A stretch of DNA of 12,544 nucleotides from Actinomycetota bacterium (GTDB lineage Bacteria > Actinomycetota > UBA4738 > HRBIN12). The stretch is from NCBI GenBank assembly GCA_005885325.1, contig VAYX01000035.1:1-12544 (forward strand), given 5' to 3'. The notes beneath the pieces were generated by a model. It did not search any database. It was not told the DNA's origin and saw only the letters and a list, made by a program, of their open reading frames with translations. A program made the translations under genes and the position numbers. Below are positions 1 through 5,706 of the stretch, piece after piece; position 1 is the first letter of the stretch; every line of letters begins with the position of its first letter.

Positions 1-116
1 ACGAGGATCTCCTCCCGGTCGGCGGAGACATCGGGCGGGCCGGTCAACCACCCTGCCGGCAGCCGCCCGGCGAACCACCCAGCAAGCTCTTCCTCGGAAA
101 CGTGCGCTGAGCTCAT
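1..116 (-). CDS. N-terminal fragment of an unidentified actinobacterial protein (runs off the left edge)
   Basis: Reading the minus strand from the ATG at 116, an open frame runs to the window edge and gives 38 complete residues, beginning MSSAHVSEEELAGWFAGRLP and containing the segment GPPDVSADREEIL. From memory this N-terminus resembles a widespread actinobacterial hypothetical family (roughly 190 aa) whose N-terminus reads like 'GRLPxxWFTxPxEVxVDREEI' and whose C-terminus looks like a ribbon-helix-helix-type segment. The match rests on a short stretch and cannot be confirmed because the rest lies outside the window. The start is supported by a promoter-like arrangement upstream on the minus strand (TTGACC at 145-150 and an A/T-rich -10 region near 121-128) with a perfect palindrome between them. 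If the family does carry a DNA-binding C-terminus, autoregulation would be a natural reading; that is speculation. Confidence 0.55.
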   Translation of the reverse strand, partial: MSSAHVSEEELAGWFAGRLPAGWLTGPPDVSADREEIL

Positions 117-129
117 GGCTAATGATTAC

Positions 130-147
130 ACCATTACACGTAATGGT
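130..147. promoter_or_regulatory. Perfect 18-bp palindrome, probable operator inside a minus-strand promoter
   Basis: ACCATTAC-AC-GTAATGGT is an exact 8-bp inverted repeat around a 2-bp centre. It is unusually A/T-rich for this genome. On the minus strand it overlaps a -35-like TTGACC (145-150) and fills the spacer before an A/T-rich -10-like region (about 121-128), ending 13 bp before the ATG at 116. This is where a repressor operator would be expected. A second partial copy of the half-site (ATTACAC at 125-131) precedes it. The regulator is unknown; it could equally affect the gene at 237 on the plus strand. Confidence 0.5.
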
Positions 148-236
148 CAAGGCCTCAAGGCCCCAAAGCCCAAGGCTCCGAGGTTCAAGGGGTGATGCAA
201 GACTTCAGTGGAGGCCAGGGGCTGGAGCGGGGCGGA

Positions 237-641
237 ATGCGGGTCACCGAGTTCGAGGTCGACACGAGCGTGACGCGGGTCCTGGACATCACGTCCCGCG
301 TCCGTGCCTTCGTGGCGGAGGGCAGCGAGAGCGGGCTGGCCCACGTCTTCCTGCCCCACGCCACCGCCGGACTGGCCCTGATCGAGACGGGGTCGGGTTC
401 CGAGGCCGACCTCGAGGAGCTGCTCGAACAGCTGCTCCCCCGTGACGACCGCTACGCCCACCGGCACGGCGCGCGTGGGCACGGAGGCGACCACCTGCTG
501 CCGGCACTCATCTCGCCGTCGCTGGTGCTGGCCGTCGATGGCGGTCAGCTCGTGCTGGGGACATGGCAGAGCGTCGTGATCGTGGACCCGAACCGGGACA
601 ACGACCGGCGACGCGTTCGGATCGCCGTCCTTCCGGGCTAG
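237..641 (+). CDS. YjbQ family protein (UPF0047, secondary thiamine-phosphate synthase-like)
   Basis: A 134-aa protein of the YjbQ/UPF0047 family, which forms small beta-rich trimers; E. coli YjbQ has weak thiamine-phosphate synthase activity, but the physiological role is not settled. Visible family marks are the HATAG motif at residues 41-45 (usually HTTAG or HTSA), the Gly/His stretch GHGGDH at 81-86, and the highly conserved LGTWQ at 107-111 followed by a basic RRRVRI strand. The usual Asn-Glu-Asn/Glu segment after HTTAG is replaced by ETGSGS. I chose ATG 237 because MRVTEFEVDT aligns with normal family N-termini and GGAG (224-227) lies 9 nt upstream. GTG 192 or ATG 195 are in-frame alternatives that would add 14-15 atypical residues. 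The stop codon shares CTAG with the convergent GroES-like gene. Confidence 0.85.
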   Translation: MRVTEFEVDTSVTRVLDITSRVRAFVAEGSESGLAHVFLPHATAGLALIETGSGSEADLEELLEQLLPRDDRYAHRHGARGHGGDHLLPALISPSLVLAVDGGQLVLGTWQSVVIVDPNRDNDRRRVRIAVLPG

Positions 642-1003
642 AGGTACTGGCCCGGGGTCCGCTCCTGGCCGTCCAGGGGCGAGGCCACGGCCTGGACGTC
701 GCGTTCCCGAAGGAGCAGGAACTCCTCGCCGTTCAGCTCGACCTCCAGGCCGGACTGGGGGAGGAACAGGATCCGGTCACCGGCCTTCACGGCCCGAACG
801 TCCGGGCCGACCAGCACGACCGAGGACCACAGGCACCGCTTCGGGGCGGGGACGGCCGTCGCAGGGATCAACAGGCCTCCTCGGGTCTGGCGCTCGCCGT
901 CGTCGGGGTTGCGAACCACGATGCGGTCCCCGGTCAACCGCACGTCCTCTTTCGGCGGCCGCTTCTTCCGGCGGGTGGAGGGGGCGTTCGCCTGGCGAGG
1001 CAT
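638..1003 (-). CDS. GroES/Cpn10-like co-chaperonin, short divergent form
   Basis: A 121-aa protein with a Cpn10 fold signature. LTGDRIVVR (about residues 23-31) matches the first strand of GroES; GERQTRGGLLIP (36-47) matches the mobile loop that docks on GroEL; VKAGDRILF and LNGEEFLLLRERDVQAV match the conserved C-terminal strands. Two things differ from classical GroES. The roughly ten-residue roof hairpin between VGP and VKxGD is missing (VGPDVRAVKAGDRI is nearly continuous). There are also about 20 basic, disordered-looking residues in front (MPRQANAPSTRRKKRPPKED) and a short tail behind. No GroEL gene is in the window. It therefore looks like an accessory Cpn10 paralogue rather than the housekeeping groES; whether it still works with GroEL is unknown. 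It overlaps the YjbQ gene by 4 bp tail to tail and is divergent from the methyltransferase at 1072. Confidence 0.8.
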   Translation of the reverse strand: MPRQANAPSTRRKKRPPKEDVRLTGDRIVVRNPDDGERQTRGGLLIPATAVPAPKRCLWSSVVLVGPDVRAVKAGDRILFLPQSGLEVELNGEEFLLLRERDVQAVASPLDGQERTPGQYL

Positions 1004-1012
1004 CTCGAGGCG

Positions 1013-1018
1013 ATTCTA
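1013..1018 (-). promoter_or_regulatory. -10-like element for the GroES-like gene
   Basis: TAGAAT on the minus strand lies 9 nt before the ATG at 1003, leaving room for a leader of only about two bases. No Shine-Dalgarno sequence is visible, which fits near-leaderless translation. No convincing -35 is seen. Confidence 0.4.
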
Positions 1019-1056
1019 GCCGCCGCGTGTGGGCGGTCAGCCCGCAGCCGGGTGAG

Positions 1057-1062
1057 TAGGAT
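1057..1062 (+). promoter_or_regulatory. -10-like element for the PrmC-like methyltransferase
   Basis: TAGGAT lies 9 nt before the ATG at 1072, again without a clear ribosome-binding site. Together with the divergent TAGAAT at 1013-1018 it makes a compact 68-bp divergent promoter region. Confidence 0.4.
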
Positions 1063-1071
1063 GCGTCGGCG

Positions 1072-1938
1072 ATGGCGAAGGCGAAGGATCTCCTGGCGTG
1101 GGCGGTGAAGACCCTGAAGGCATCGCCGGCCCTCGACCACTGGCAGAGCGACCGCGAGGAGATCGAATCCGAGGAGCTGCTCGCTTTCGCCATGGAGGTC
1201 GAGGTGGACGACCTCGATCCCGGAGACGAGGTCCCCGCACGGGCGGCCCGCCGGTTCCAGGCGATGGTGGCCCGCCGGGCGAAGGGCGAGCCGGTTCAGT
1301 TCATCGAGGGTTACGCGGAGTTCCGCGGGATCCAGCTGATCGCCAAGCCCGGCGTGTTCGTCCCTCGCGACTCCACAGAGTTCCTTGCGGAGCAAGCCGT
1401 TCGGCGATTGCGGAGGCGGCGGCGCGCGATCGCCGTGGACCTGGCCACGGGTGGCGGGACGGTGGCCCTGGCCGTGGCGAACGAGACCAGGGGCGTGAAG
1501 GTGATCGGCACCGACCTGTCGGCGCGCGCCATCAGCGTGGCCAGGCAGAATGCCGCGCGGTTGGGGCTTCGGGCGACGTTCGTGACGGGCGATCTGTTCG
1601 GCGGCCTGCCAAGGGATCTCCGGGGAAAGGTAGACGTCATCACCCTTCATCCGCCGTACGTGGGACGGCGGGAGCTTCGGGAGCTGCCCGATGAGATCCG
1701 CCGGTTCGAGCCGGCCCACACGCTCACCGACAACAGCGTGGACGGCCTGGGGCTGGTCGATCGTGCGGCCGCCGAGGCCGGAGAGTGGTTGAAGCCGGGC
1801 GGCTGGCTGTTGATCGAGGTGAGTCCGGACCGGGCCAGAGCCGCGGCCACGGTGATCAGGCGCCATGGCCTGCGCGACGTGCGGAGCACGGCCGGGGGCG
1901 AGTTCAAGGTCACTCGAGTGGTGGTGGGTCGGCGGTGA
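1072..1938 (+). CDS. PrmC/HemK-like class I SAM-dependent methyltransferase with HPPY motif
   Basis: A 288-aa protein with the layout of N5-glutamine methyltransferases (PrmC/HemK): an N-terminal helical domain (about 1-85; LLAWAVKTLK and the EELLAF helix), the linker motif GVFVPRDSTEFL (PrmC: GVLIPRPETE), SAM-binding motif I VDLATGGGTVALAVAN (about 122-137), motif II with the acidic residue in VIGTDLS, and motif IV ITLHPPYV with HPPY at 193-196. True PrmC enzymes have NPPY, whose Asn holds the substrate glutamine amide. Here it is His, and PRPETE is altered to PRDSTE. I therefore call it PrmC-like, not prmC: the substrate may not be a release-factor glutamine. The start ATG 1072 fits the family N-terminus. 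It is monocistronic as far as visible, divergent from the GroES-like gene and convergent with the small gene at 1987-2157. Confidence 0.8.
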   Translation: MAKAKDLLAWAVKTLKASPALDHWQSDREEIESEELLAFAMEVEVDDLDPGDEVPARAARRFQAMVARRAKGEPVQFIEGYAEFRGIQLIAKPGVFVPRDSTEFLAEQAVRRLRRRRRAIAVDLATGGGTVALAVANETRGVKVIGTDLSARAISVARQNAARLGLRATFVTGDLFGGLPRDLRGKVDVITLHPPYVGRRELRELPDEIRRFEPAHTLTDNSVDGLGLVDRAAAEAGEWLKPGGWLLIEVSPDRARAAATVIRRHGLRDVRSTAGGEFKVTRVVVGRR

Positions 1939-1986
1939 GCGAGCTTTCCGCCACCGGCGTACGACCCGGCTGGGTGATCTCGAGCG

Positions 1987-2157
1987 TCAGTGCTTGATCG
2001 GCCACAGGAGCGCGGCCGCGATCGTCGACACGACGCGCCGGGCGCCGCTTCTGGCGTCGGCGGTCCTGACGGCCCTGGTCGACCTGGCCACGCGGTCTGC
2101 CTGAGCCGCGCGCACCTGGTCGTCGATCCGATACTTCGCCATCTCTCCGGTGAGCAT
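1987..2157 (-). CDS. Small protein with hydrophobic C-terminus (56 aa), unknown function
   Basis: A 56-residue frame starting MLTGEMAKYRIDDQVRAAQA, followed by a charged helix rich in Arg and Asp, and ending in the hydrophobic stretch VVSTIAAALLWPI before KH and a TGA stop. I think it is real because AGGAGG (2166-2171 on the minus strand) sits 8 nt before this ATG and a TAGCCT -10-like hexamer lies further upstream (2197-2202). Short proteins of this kind, with an amphipathic charged helix and a C-terminal membrane-associated patch, are common in actinobacterial genomes but have no assigned function. An in-frame ATG at 2163 would add two residues but lies too close to the Shine-Dalgarno sequence. 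It is convergent with the methyltransferase (48 bp apart). Confidence 0.6.
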   Translation of the reverse strand: MLTGEMAKYRIDDQVRAAQADRVARSTRAVRTADARSGARRVVSTIAAALLWPIKH

Positions 2158-2165
2158 CTCCATCC

Positions 2166-2171
2166 CCTCCT
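2166..2171 (-). promoter_or_regulatory. Shine-Dalgarno AGGAGG deciding the start of the 56-aa gene
   Basis: AGGAGG on the minus strand is 8 nt from ATG 2157 but only 2 nt from ATG 2163, which favours the 2157 start. Confidence 0.55.
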
Positions 2172-2333
2172 GCGTGTCGTGCTTCCGGACGGCTTCAGGC
2201 TAGGGGGAAGCCCCGACCGCTTCGGTGATCGGCGCCACCGACCCTCTGTGCCATTCGTCACCTCCCTGGGCTCCGTGATGCCGGGACCGACCTGTTGCCA
2301 CGCGCCCGCGGGGGGGACGAAGATGGCCCGGCC

Positions 2334-3014
2334 GTGAGGTGGAAACCAGGCGCCACGACCGCATCAGCCTTGATCGGCGCGGCCATCGTGCTCTCCATGG
2401 CCGCTCCCGCGGCCCGAGCGGCGACGGAGGGGCCCAGGGTCGGCGGAAGCGCCTCGGGGCAACTCACGCAGGGAGCGCGGCTGGTGCTCCGGATCGACGT
2501 GGCGGAGGTCGGCGGGTGGTTGGGCCTGCACCGCCTCGACCTCTCCTTGCTCGTGGGAGGGCAACCGGTCGAGACGATCACCTATGACGTCGAGGGCCAG
2601 AAGTTGGCCATCGGCGAGCAGGAGGTATTCGCCGGTACCGGAGGGCTCGTGACCGGCTCCTACCTGCGGGTGAGCGGGGCCCAGGTCGTCGTCACGACCG
2701 GGGGTGCGAACCTCTCGCTGGCCGCGACGGCCACCGTCCTGCGCAGCATCCCCTCGGACGCGCGGTTCATGTTCGCCGCGACGGACGACGCCGGGCTGAC
2801 GTCCTCGGTGACTCGTCCCCTCCAGGCCGGGAAGGGTGGAGGCGGGGTCTCGTGGGGGGCCGTGATCGCCACGGTGTGCGTCGCGCTGCTCGGCGGGGCG
2901 TTCCTGGGGAACCTGTTCGCCTCGAGCCGGCGGCCACCGCCCCGCCTGTCCGTGTACTCCTCGATCCAGCGACGGATGGACGAGGAGCGCCGGGCCCAGA
3001 CCCCCGCCCCGTGA
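2334..3014 (+). CDS. Exported single-pass (type I) membrane protein, unknown domain
   Basis: From the GTG at 2334 the frame gives 226 aa. It begins with a typical Sec signal peptide: basic RWK, a hydrophobic core SALIGAAIVLSMAA, and an AxA site with likely cleavage after ARA at about residue 29. A roughly 140-residue, strand-rich, Gly/Val/Thr-rich exterior region follows, then a GKGGGG hinge, one membrane helix (about 174-195, WGAVIATVCVALLGGAFLG) and a 30-residue Arg/Pro-rich cytoplasmic tail. I recognise no family. The in-frame TTG 2295 would place 13 charged residues before the signal peptide and is less likely. The stop overlaps the GTG of the M50 protease gene (GTGA), so the two are very probably translationally coupled and act together, for example as partner or substrate of the protease (inference). 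Confidence 0.8.
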   Translation: MRWKPGATTASALIGAAIVLSMAAPAARAATEGPRVGGSASGQLTQGARLVLRIDVAEVGGWLGLHRLDLSLLVGGQPVETITYDVEGQKLAIGEQEVFAGTGGLVTGSYLRVSGAQVVVTTGGANLSLAATATVLRSIPSDARFMFAATDDAGLTSSVTRPLQAGKGGGGVSWGAVIATVCVALLGGAFLGNLFASSRRPPPRLSVYSSIQRRMDEERRAQTPAP

Positions 3015-5179
3015 CGGCCGGCCGATCGCCGAGCGGCCTGTGGCGGACCCTGGCCGATCGCGTGGCCGCGCAGCCCTCGGACGGCGAGGGCGGACTGTGG
3101 GACGACCTGGCGGAGAAGGTCGATCCCGCCGAGTTCCGGCCCAAGCTCGCCCCGGACGTCGAGGTCAAGCAGTTCTCGCTTCGGTGGGGGAACGACTACG
3201 CGGTCGTGGCCAACCCCAGGGATCTCGTTCACTACCGGCTCGAGCCCGGCGAGGTGGAGCTCCTGTCGCTGATGGACGGCTCGAGGACCGTGCGGGAGAT
3301 CGTGGTCGAGCGGTTCCGCGACTCCGGCGACCTGGAGCTCTCGGGCGTCGCCGACCTCGTCCGCCAGCTGCGCGTGGGCAACTTCCTGGAGACCAGGTTC
3401 GTCGACTCCGAGAGCGCCGTTCGCCGGGCGCTGAACCCCATGTCGGCGGCCCGCCAGAAGGGCAGCCAGTTCGTCCGGACGCTTTCGGTGGACTGGTCGG
3501 GGGCGCAGGACATGGTGGCCTGGTTCTACCGGAACGGCCTGCGATGGTTCTTCAAGCGGTGGGTGGCCTGGTCGGTTGGGCTGATCGCGATCGCCGGGTT
3601 CCTCGCGTTCATCGCCGTGTACCACTCGGGGCGGTTCGGCATCGGCGGCGAGTCCGCGGCGGCGGCCTCGCTCGTGATCCTGGTGCTCAACTACTTCCTC
3701 ACGTTCACGCACGAGCTCGCTCACGCCACCGTGCTCGTCCACTACGGGCGGCGTGTGCGGAGCGCCGGCTTCATGATCTACTTCGGCGCCCCGGCCTTCT
3801 TCGTGGATTCCTCGGACGGCCTGATGATGGAACGGCGCCAGCGCATCGTGCAGTCGTTCGCCGGTCCCTACGCCGAGCTCATCATCGCGGGGGCGGCGGC
3901 CACCGTGGTCTGGGCGTTCCCCGGTTCCTTCGTGGCACCGGTGCTGTACAAGTTCGCCCTGCTGAACTACTTCGTGATCTTCCTGAACCTCGTGCCGCTG
4001 CTCGAGCTCGACGGGTACTGGATCCTGTCGGACGTCATCCAGGTCCCGGATCTGCGCCCGATGTCGCTCCAGTTCATCAGGTACGACCTGTGGAGGAAGC
4101 TCCGGGCCCGCGATCGATTCTCCAAACAGGAGGTCGGCCTGGGGCTGTACGGGACCCTCGGCGTGGTCTTCAGCATCTTCGCCTTCGCCACCTCGTTCTA
4201 CTTCTGGCGGGAGATCTTCGGTGGACTCGTGAGCAAGCTCTGGAACGGCGGGGTCCTGGGCCGCGTCCTTCTCCTCGCTCTTGCCGCGTTCGTGACCGGT
4301 CCCCTCCTGCGGGGCCTGATCGAGCTGGTGCGCGCGCTTCTTCGCAAGCTGCGCGCGCTGTGGGAGCAGGTCCGGTTCCGTCTGGAGACGTCGTGGAGGG
4401 TCGAAGCCGCCGGCCTCATCGACCGGCTCCCGATCCTGGAGGACCTGCCGGATGACGTGCTCTCCGATCTGGCCGGGCGGGTTCGGTTGCGGACCTTCCC
4501 GGCGGGAAAGCCGGTGATCCGGCAGGGTGACCGGGCCCAGGCCTTCTACGTCGTCCGGCGAGGCACCCTCCACGTGGTCGAGGAGGATCCAGGGACCGGG
4601 GACCGCCGGGTCCTGCGGGTCCTGGGGCCCGGTGAGTCCTTCGGGGAGCTGGGGCTGACGGAGGCGGCGCCTCGTACCGCCACGGTCGAGGCCATCGAGG
4701 ACGCCCAGCTGTTCGAGATCGACAAGGGCACCTTCGAGCGCCTGCTGGCCGACATGGTCCACGTCCCGGAGTTCGCCCCCACGCTCGAGGCGGTCGCCGA
4801 GCTCCGCGCGCTCCCCGCGTTCGCCGCGCTGGAGCCCGACGAGCTGTCCGAGATCCTTGAGCACGGCCGGCGGGTGAACGTGGCCCCCGGCGAGACGATC
4901 CTGGAACAGGGTGAGGCCGGAGACGCCTTCTACGCCATCGGCTCCGGCCAGGTCGAGGTGGTGGAGGACGGGACGCTCGTGCGGACCCTCGGCCCGGGGG
5001 CGCACTTCGGCGAGATCGCGCTCCTGCAGAAGGTCCCCCGAACTGCGAGCGTGGTGGCCAGGACCCCCGTCCGCGCGTTCCGGCTGGACCGGGACGGCTT
5101 CGACGGATTGATGGCGGGGGCGTTTCGCAAGGGGACGTTGAAGCCGTCGTCCAACGTGGAGCGAACGTGGCAGCATTAG
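3011..5179 (+). CDS. PqqD-like / M50 zinc metalloprotease / tandem cyclic-nucleotide-binding fusion protein
   Basis: A 722-aa polytopic membrane protein. Residues about 62-130 resemble a PqqD-type domain (YRLEPGEVELLSLMDGSRTV, then VADLVRQL). TM helices begin near 184, and HELAH at 234-238 is the HExxH zinc site within a membrane helix. LNLVPLLELDGYW with the LDG Asp at 334 supplies the third ligand, as in site-2-protease-type M50 enzymes. More TM helices run to about 450. Two cyclic-nucleotide-binding domains follow: about 473-585 with FGELGLTEAAPRTA (544-557) and about 592-705 with FGEIALLQKVPRTA (666-679). Both keep the Glu and Arg that bind the ribose and phosphate. The family (COG1994-like 'peptide zinc metalloprotease') is known; regulation of proteolysis by cAMP or cGMP is inference. 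The start GTG 3011 overlaps the previous stop (GTGA); an upstream in-frame ATG at 2852 lies inside the preceding gene and would add non-family sequence. Confidence 0.88.
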   Translation: MTAGRSPSGLWRTLADRVAAQPSDGEGGLWDDLAEKVDPAEFRPKLAPDVEVKQFSLRWGNDYAVVANPRDLVHYRLEPGEVELLSLMDGSRTVREIVVERFRDSGDLELSGVADLVRQLRVGNFLETRFVDSESAVRRALNPMSAARQKGSQFVRTLSVDWSGAQDMVAWFYRNGLRWFFKRWVAWSVGLIAIAGFLAFIAVYHSGRFGIGGESAAAASLVILVLNYFLTFTHELAHATVLVHYGRRVRSAGFMIYFGAPAFFVDSSDGLMMERRQRIVQSFAGPYAELIIAGAAATVVWAFPGSFVAPVLYKFALLNYFVIFLNLVPLLELDGYWILSDVIQVPDLRPMSLQFIRYDLWRKLRARDRFSKQEVGLGLYGTLGVVFSIFAFATSFYFWREIFGGLVSKLWNGGVLGRVLLLALAAFVTGPLLRGLIELVRALLRKLRALWEQVRFRLETSWRVEAAGLIDRLPILEDLPDDVLSDLAGRVRLRTFPAGKPVIRQGDRAQAFYVVRRGTLHVVEEDPGTGDRRVLRVLGPGESFGELGLTEAAPRTATVEAIEDAQLFEIDKGTFERLLADMVHVPEFAPTLEAVAELRALPAFAALEPDELSEILEHGRRVNVAPGETILEQGEAGDAFYAIGSGQVEVVEDGTLVRTLGPGAHFGEIALLQKVPRTASVVARTPVRAFRLDRDGFDGLMAGAFRKGTLKPSSNVERTWQH

Positions 5180-5187
5180 TCCACCAA

Positions 5188-5196
5188 GGGGAGGAG
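5188..5196 (+). promoter_or_regulatory. Ribosome-binding site of the 69-aa zinc-binding protein
   Basis: GGGGAGGAG, 7 nt before ATG 5204, is a strong Shine-Dalgarno sequence and fixes the start. Confidence 0.6.
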
Positions 5197-5203
5197 TGAG
5201 CGG

Positions 5204-5413
5204 ATGGACTGCTGGCACTGTCGCAGGACGGCGGTGGGCGCGTGCCGGTTCTGCGGCCGCGGGATCTGCGAGGACCACGTCGAGACCCTCCCCTACGTGC
5301 TCGAGCTGTATCGAGGGGGGGACGTCACCAGGGCGCTCGTGGTCGAGGACGCCCTGTACTGCGGGGCGTGCACGCCCCGTCCCGATCCGCTCGACCTCCC
5401 CGAGCTGGACTGA
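5204..5413 (+). CDS. Small zinc-binding protein, B-box/DUF2180-like (69 aa)
   Basis: A 69-aa protein with seven cysteines and a histidine in a regular pattern: C3-x2-C6, C14-x2-C17, C22-x2-H25 and C53-x2-C56. The first six ligands (C-x2-C-x7-C-x2-C-x4-C-x2-H) have the cross-brace spacing of B-box-like or DUF2180-like treble zinc-binding modules (CWHC..., CRFCGRGICEDH). This implies two bound zinc ions, probably for protein-protein contact rather than catalysis. The C-terminal CGAC pair may add a further site or complete the second one. It begins 24 bp after the M50 protease stop with its own strong ribosome-binding site, so it is very likely in the same operon and may be a cytoplasmic partner of that protein (inference). 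The acidic tail PDPLDLPELD is probably flexible. Confidence 0.75.
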   Translation: MDCWHCRRTAVGACRFCGRGICEDHVETLPYVLELYRGGDVTRALVVEDALYCGACTPRPDPLDLPELD

Positions 5414-5427
5414 CTCGACCCCGGTTG

Positions 5428-5443
5428 TGTGACGGGCGTCACA
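5428..5443. promoter_or_regulatory. CRP-type box 1 (perfect TGTGA-N6-TCACA)
   Basis: TGTGACGGGCGTCACA matches the CRP/GlxR consensus half-sites exactly and is palindromic over 7+7 bases. It is the first of three evenly spaced sites between the zinc-binding protein gene and the Lys-rich peptide gene. Confidence 0.7.
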
Positions 5444-5451
5444 TCATTTGC

Positions 5452-5467
5452 TGTGACCGACGTCACC
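5452..5467. promoter_or_regulatory. CRP-type box 2 (TGTGA-N6-TCACC)
   Basis: TGTGACCGACGTCACC has nine of ten consensus half-site bases. Its centre is 24 bp from that of box 1. Confidence 0.65.
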
Positions 5468-5475
5468 CTCCGGTC

Positions 5476-5491
5476 GGTGACGGGCGACACG
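5476..5491. promoter_or_regulatory. CRP-type box 3 (degenerate, GGTGA-N6-ACACG)
   Basis: GGTGACGGGCGACACG keeps one good half-site and the same CGGGCG centre as box 1. Its centre is again exactly 24 bp from box 2, which supports it despite three mismatches. Confidence 0.5.
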
Positions 5492-5519
5492 CACTTCTCG
5501 GCGCGCGAGCTTCAGGATC

Positions 5520-5548
5520 TTGCCATCGGATGCCGATGAAGCTCTGAT
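5520..5548 (+). promoter_or_regulatory. Possible core promoter for the Lys-rich peptide gene
   Basis: TTGCCA (5520-5525), 17 bp, then TCTGAT (5543-5548) resembles a sigma-70-type promoter. Transcription would start near 5555, putting the three CRP-type boxes at roughly -71, -95 and -119, positions compatible with class I activation. The hexamers are imperfect, so this is tentative. Confidence 0.35.
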
Positions 5549-5561
5549 GCGAATATGTGGG

Positions 5562-5570
5562 AGGAGGTGA
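5562..5570 (+). promoter_or_regulatory. Near-perfect Shine-Dalgarno of the Lys-rich peptide gene
   Basis: AGGAGGTGA is fully complementary to the usual 16S 3' end and lies 5 nt before GTG 5576. It favours that start over the in-frame ATG 5555, which has no ribosome-binding site. Confidence 0.6.
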
Positions 5571-5575
5571 ATCGG

Positions 5576-5683
5576 GTGGCGAGGAAGAAGGTCTCCCCGA
5601 GGAAGCCAGCGGCCAAGAAGGCAAAGAAGGCCGCAACGCGCGTGACGCGGAAGACGACGATGAAGAAGCTCAAGAAGACGTAG
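5576..5683 (+). CDS. Lysine/arginine-rich 35-aa peptide, possible nucleic-acid-binding protein
   Basis: A very small gene: a 35-residue peptide beginning MARKKVSPRKPAAKKAKKAA (GTG start) and ending TTMKKLKKT. It contains 12 Lys and 4 Arg and no acidic residue, like the KKAAKK tails of histone H1-like and actinobacterial HU proteins. The length is short but the case is good: an almost ideal Shine-Dalgarno, a CRP-box array and possible promoter upstream, and a strong hairpin 23 bp after the stop, making a complete one-gene unit. An in-frame ATG at 5555 would add seven residues (MWEEVNR). A role in binding DNA or RNA is inferred only from composition. Confidence 0.6.
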   Translation: MARKKVSPRKPAAKKAKKAATRVTRKTTMKKLKKT

Positions 5684-5706
5684 CGGAACGTGCACCGCGA
5701 TTCCCT

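Noticed and set aside
148..190. Repeated CAAGG words upstream of the YjbQ gene
   Set aside because: Short and irregularly spaced copies; no pattern beyond what chance could give.
934..1866. 310-aa minus-strand frame
   Set aside because: Shadow of the PrmC-like methyltransferase, whose motifs are unmistakable.
1990..2337. 115-aa plus-strand frame whose stop overlaps the GTG of the type I membrane protein gene
   Set aside because: Composition is Arg/Pro/Gly/His-rich without structure and it covers the better-supported 56-aa minus-strand gene. The overlap comes from a four-codon stretch (ATG at 2323) and is probably chance.
2660..5278. 872-aa open frame on the minus strand
   Set aside because: Lies antisense to the clearly recognisable M50-cNMP gene; its protein is a low-complexity, Arg/Gly/His-rich mirror of high-GC codons without family features.
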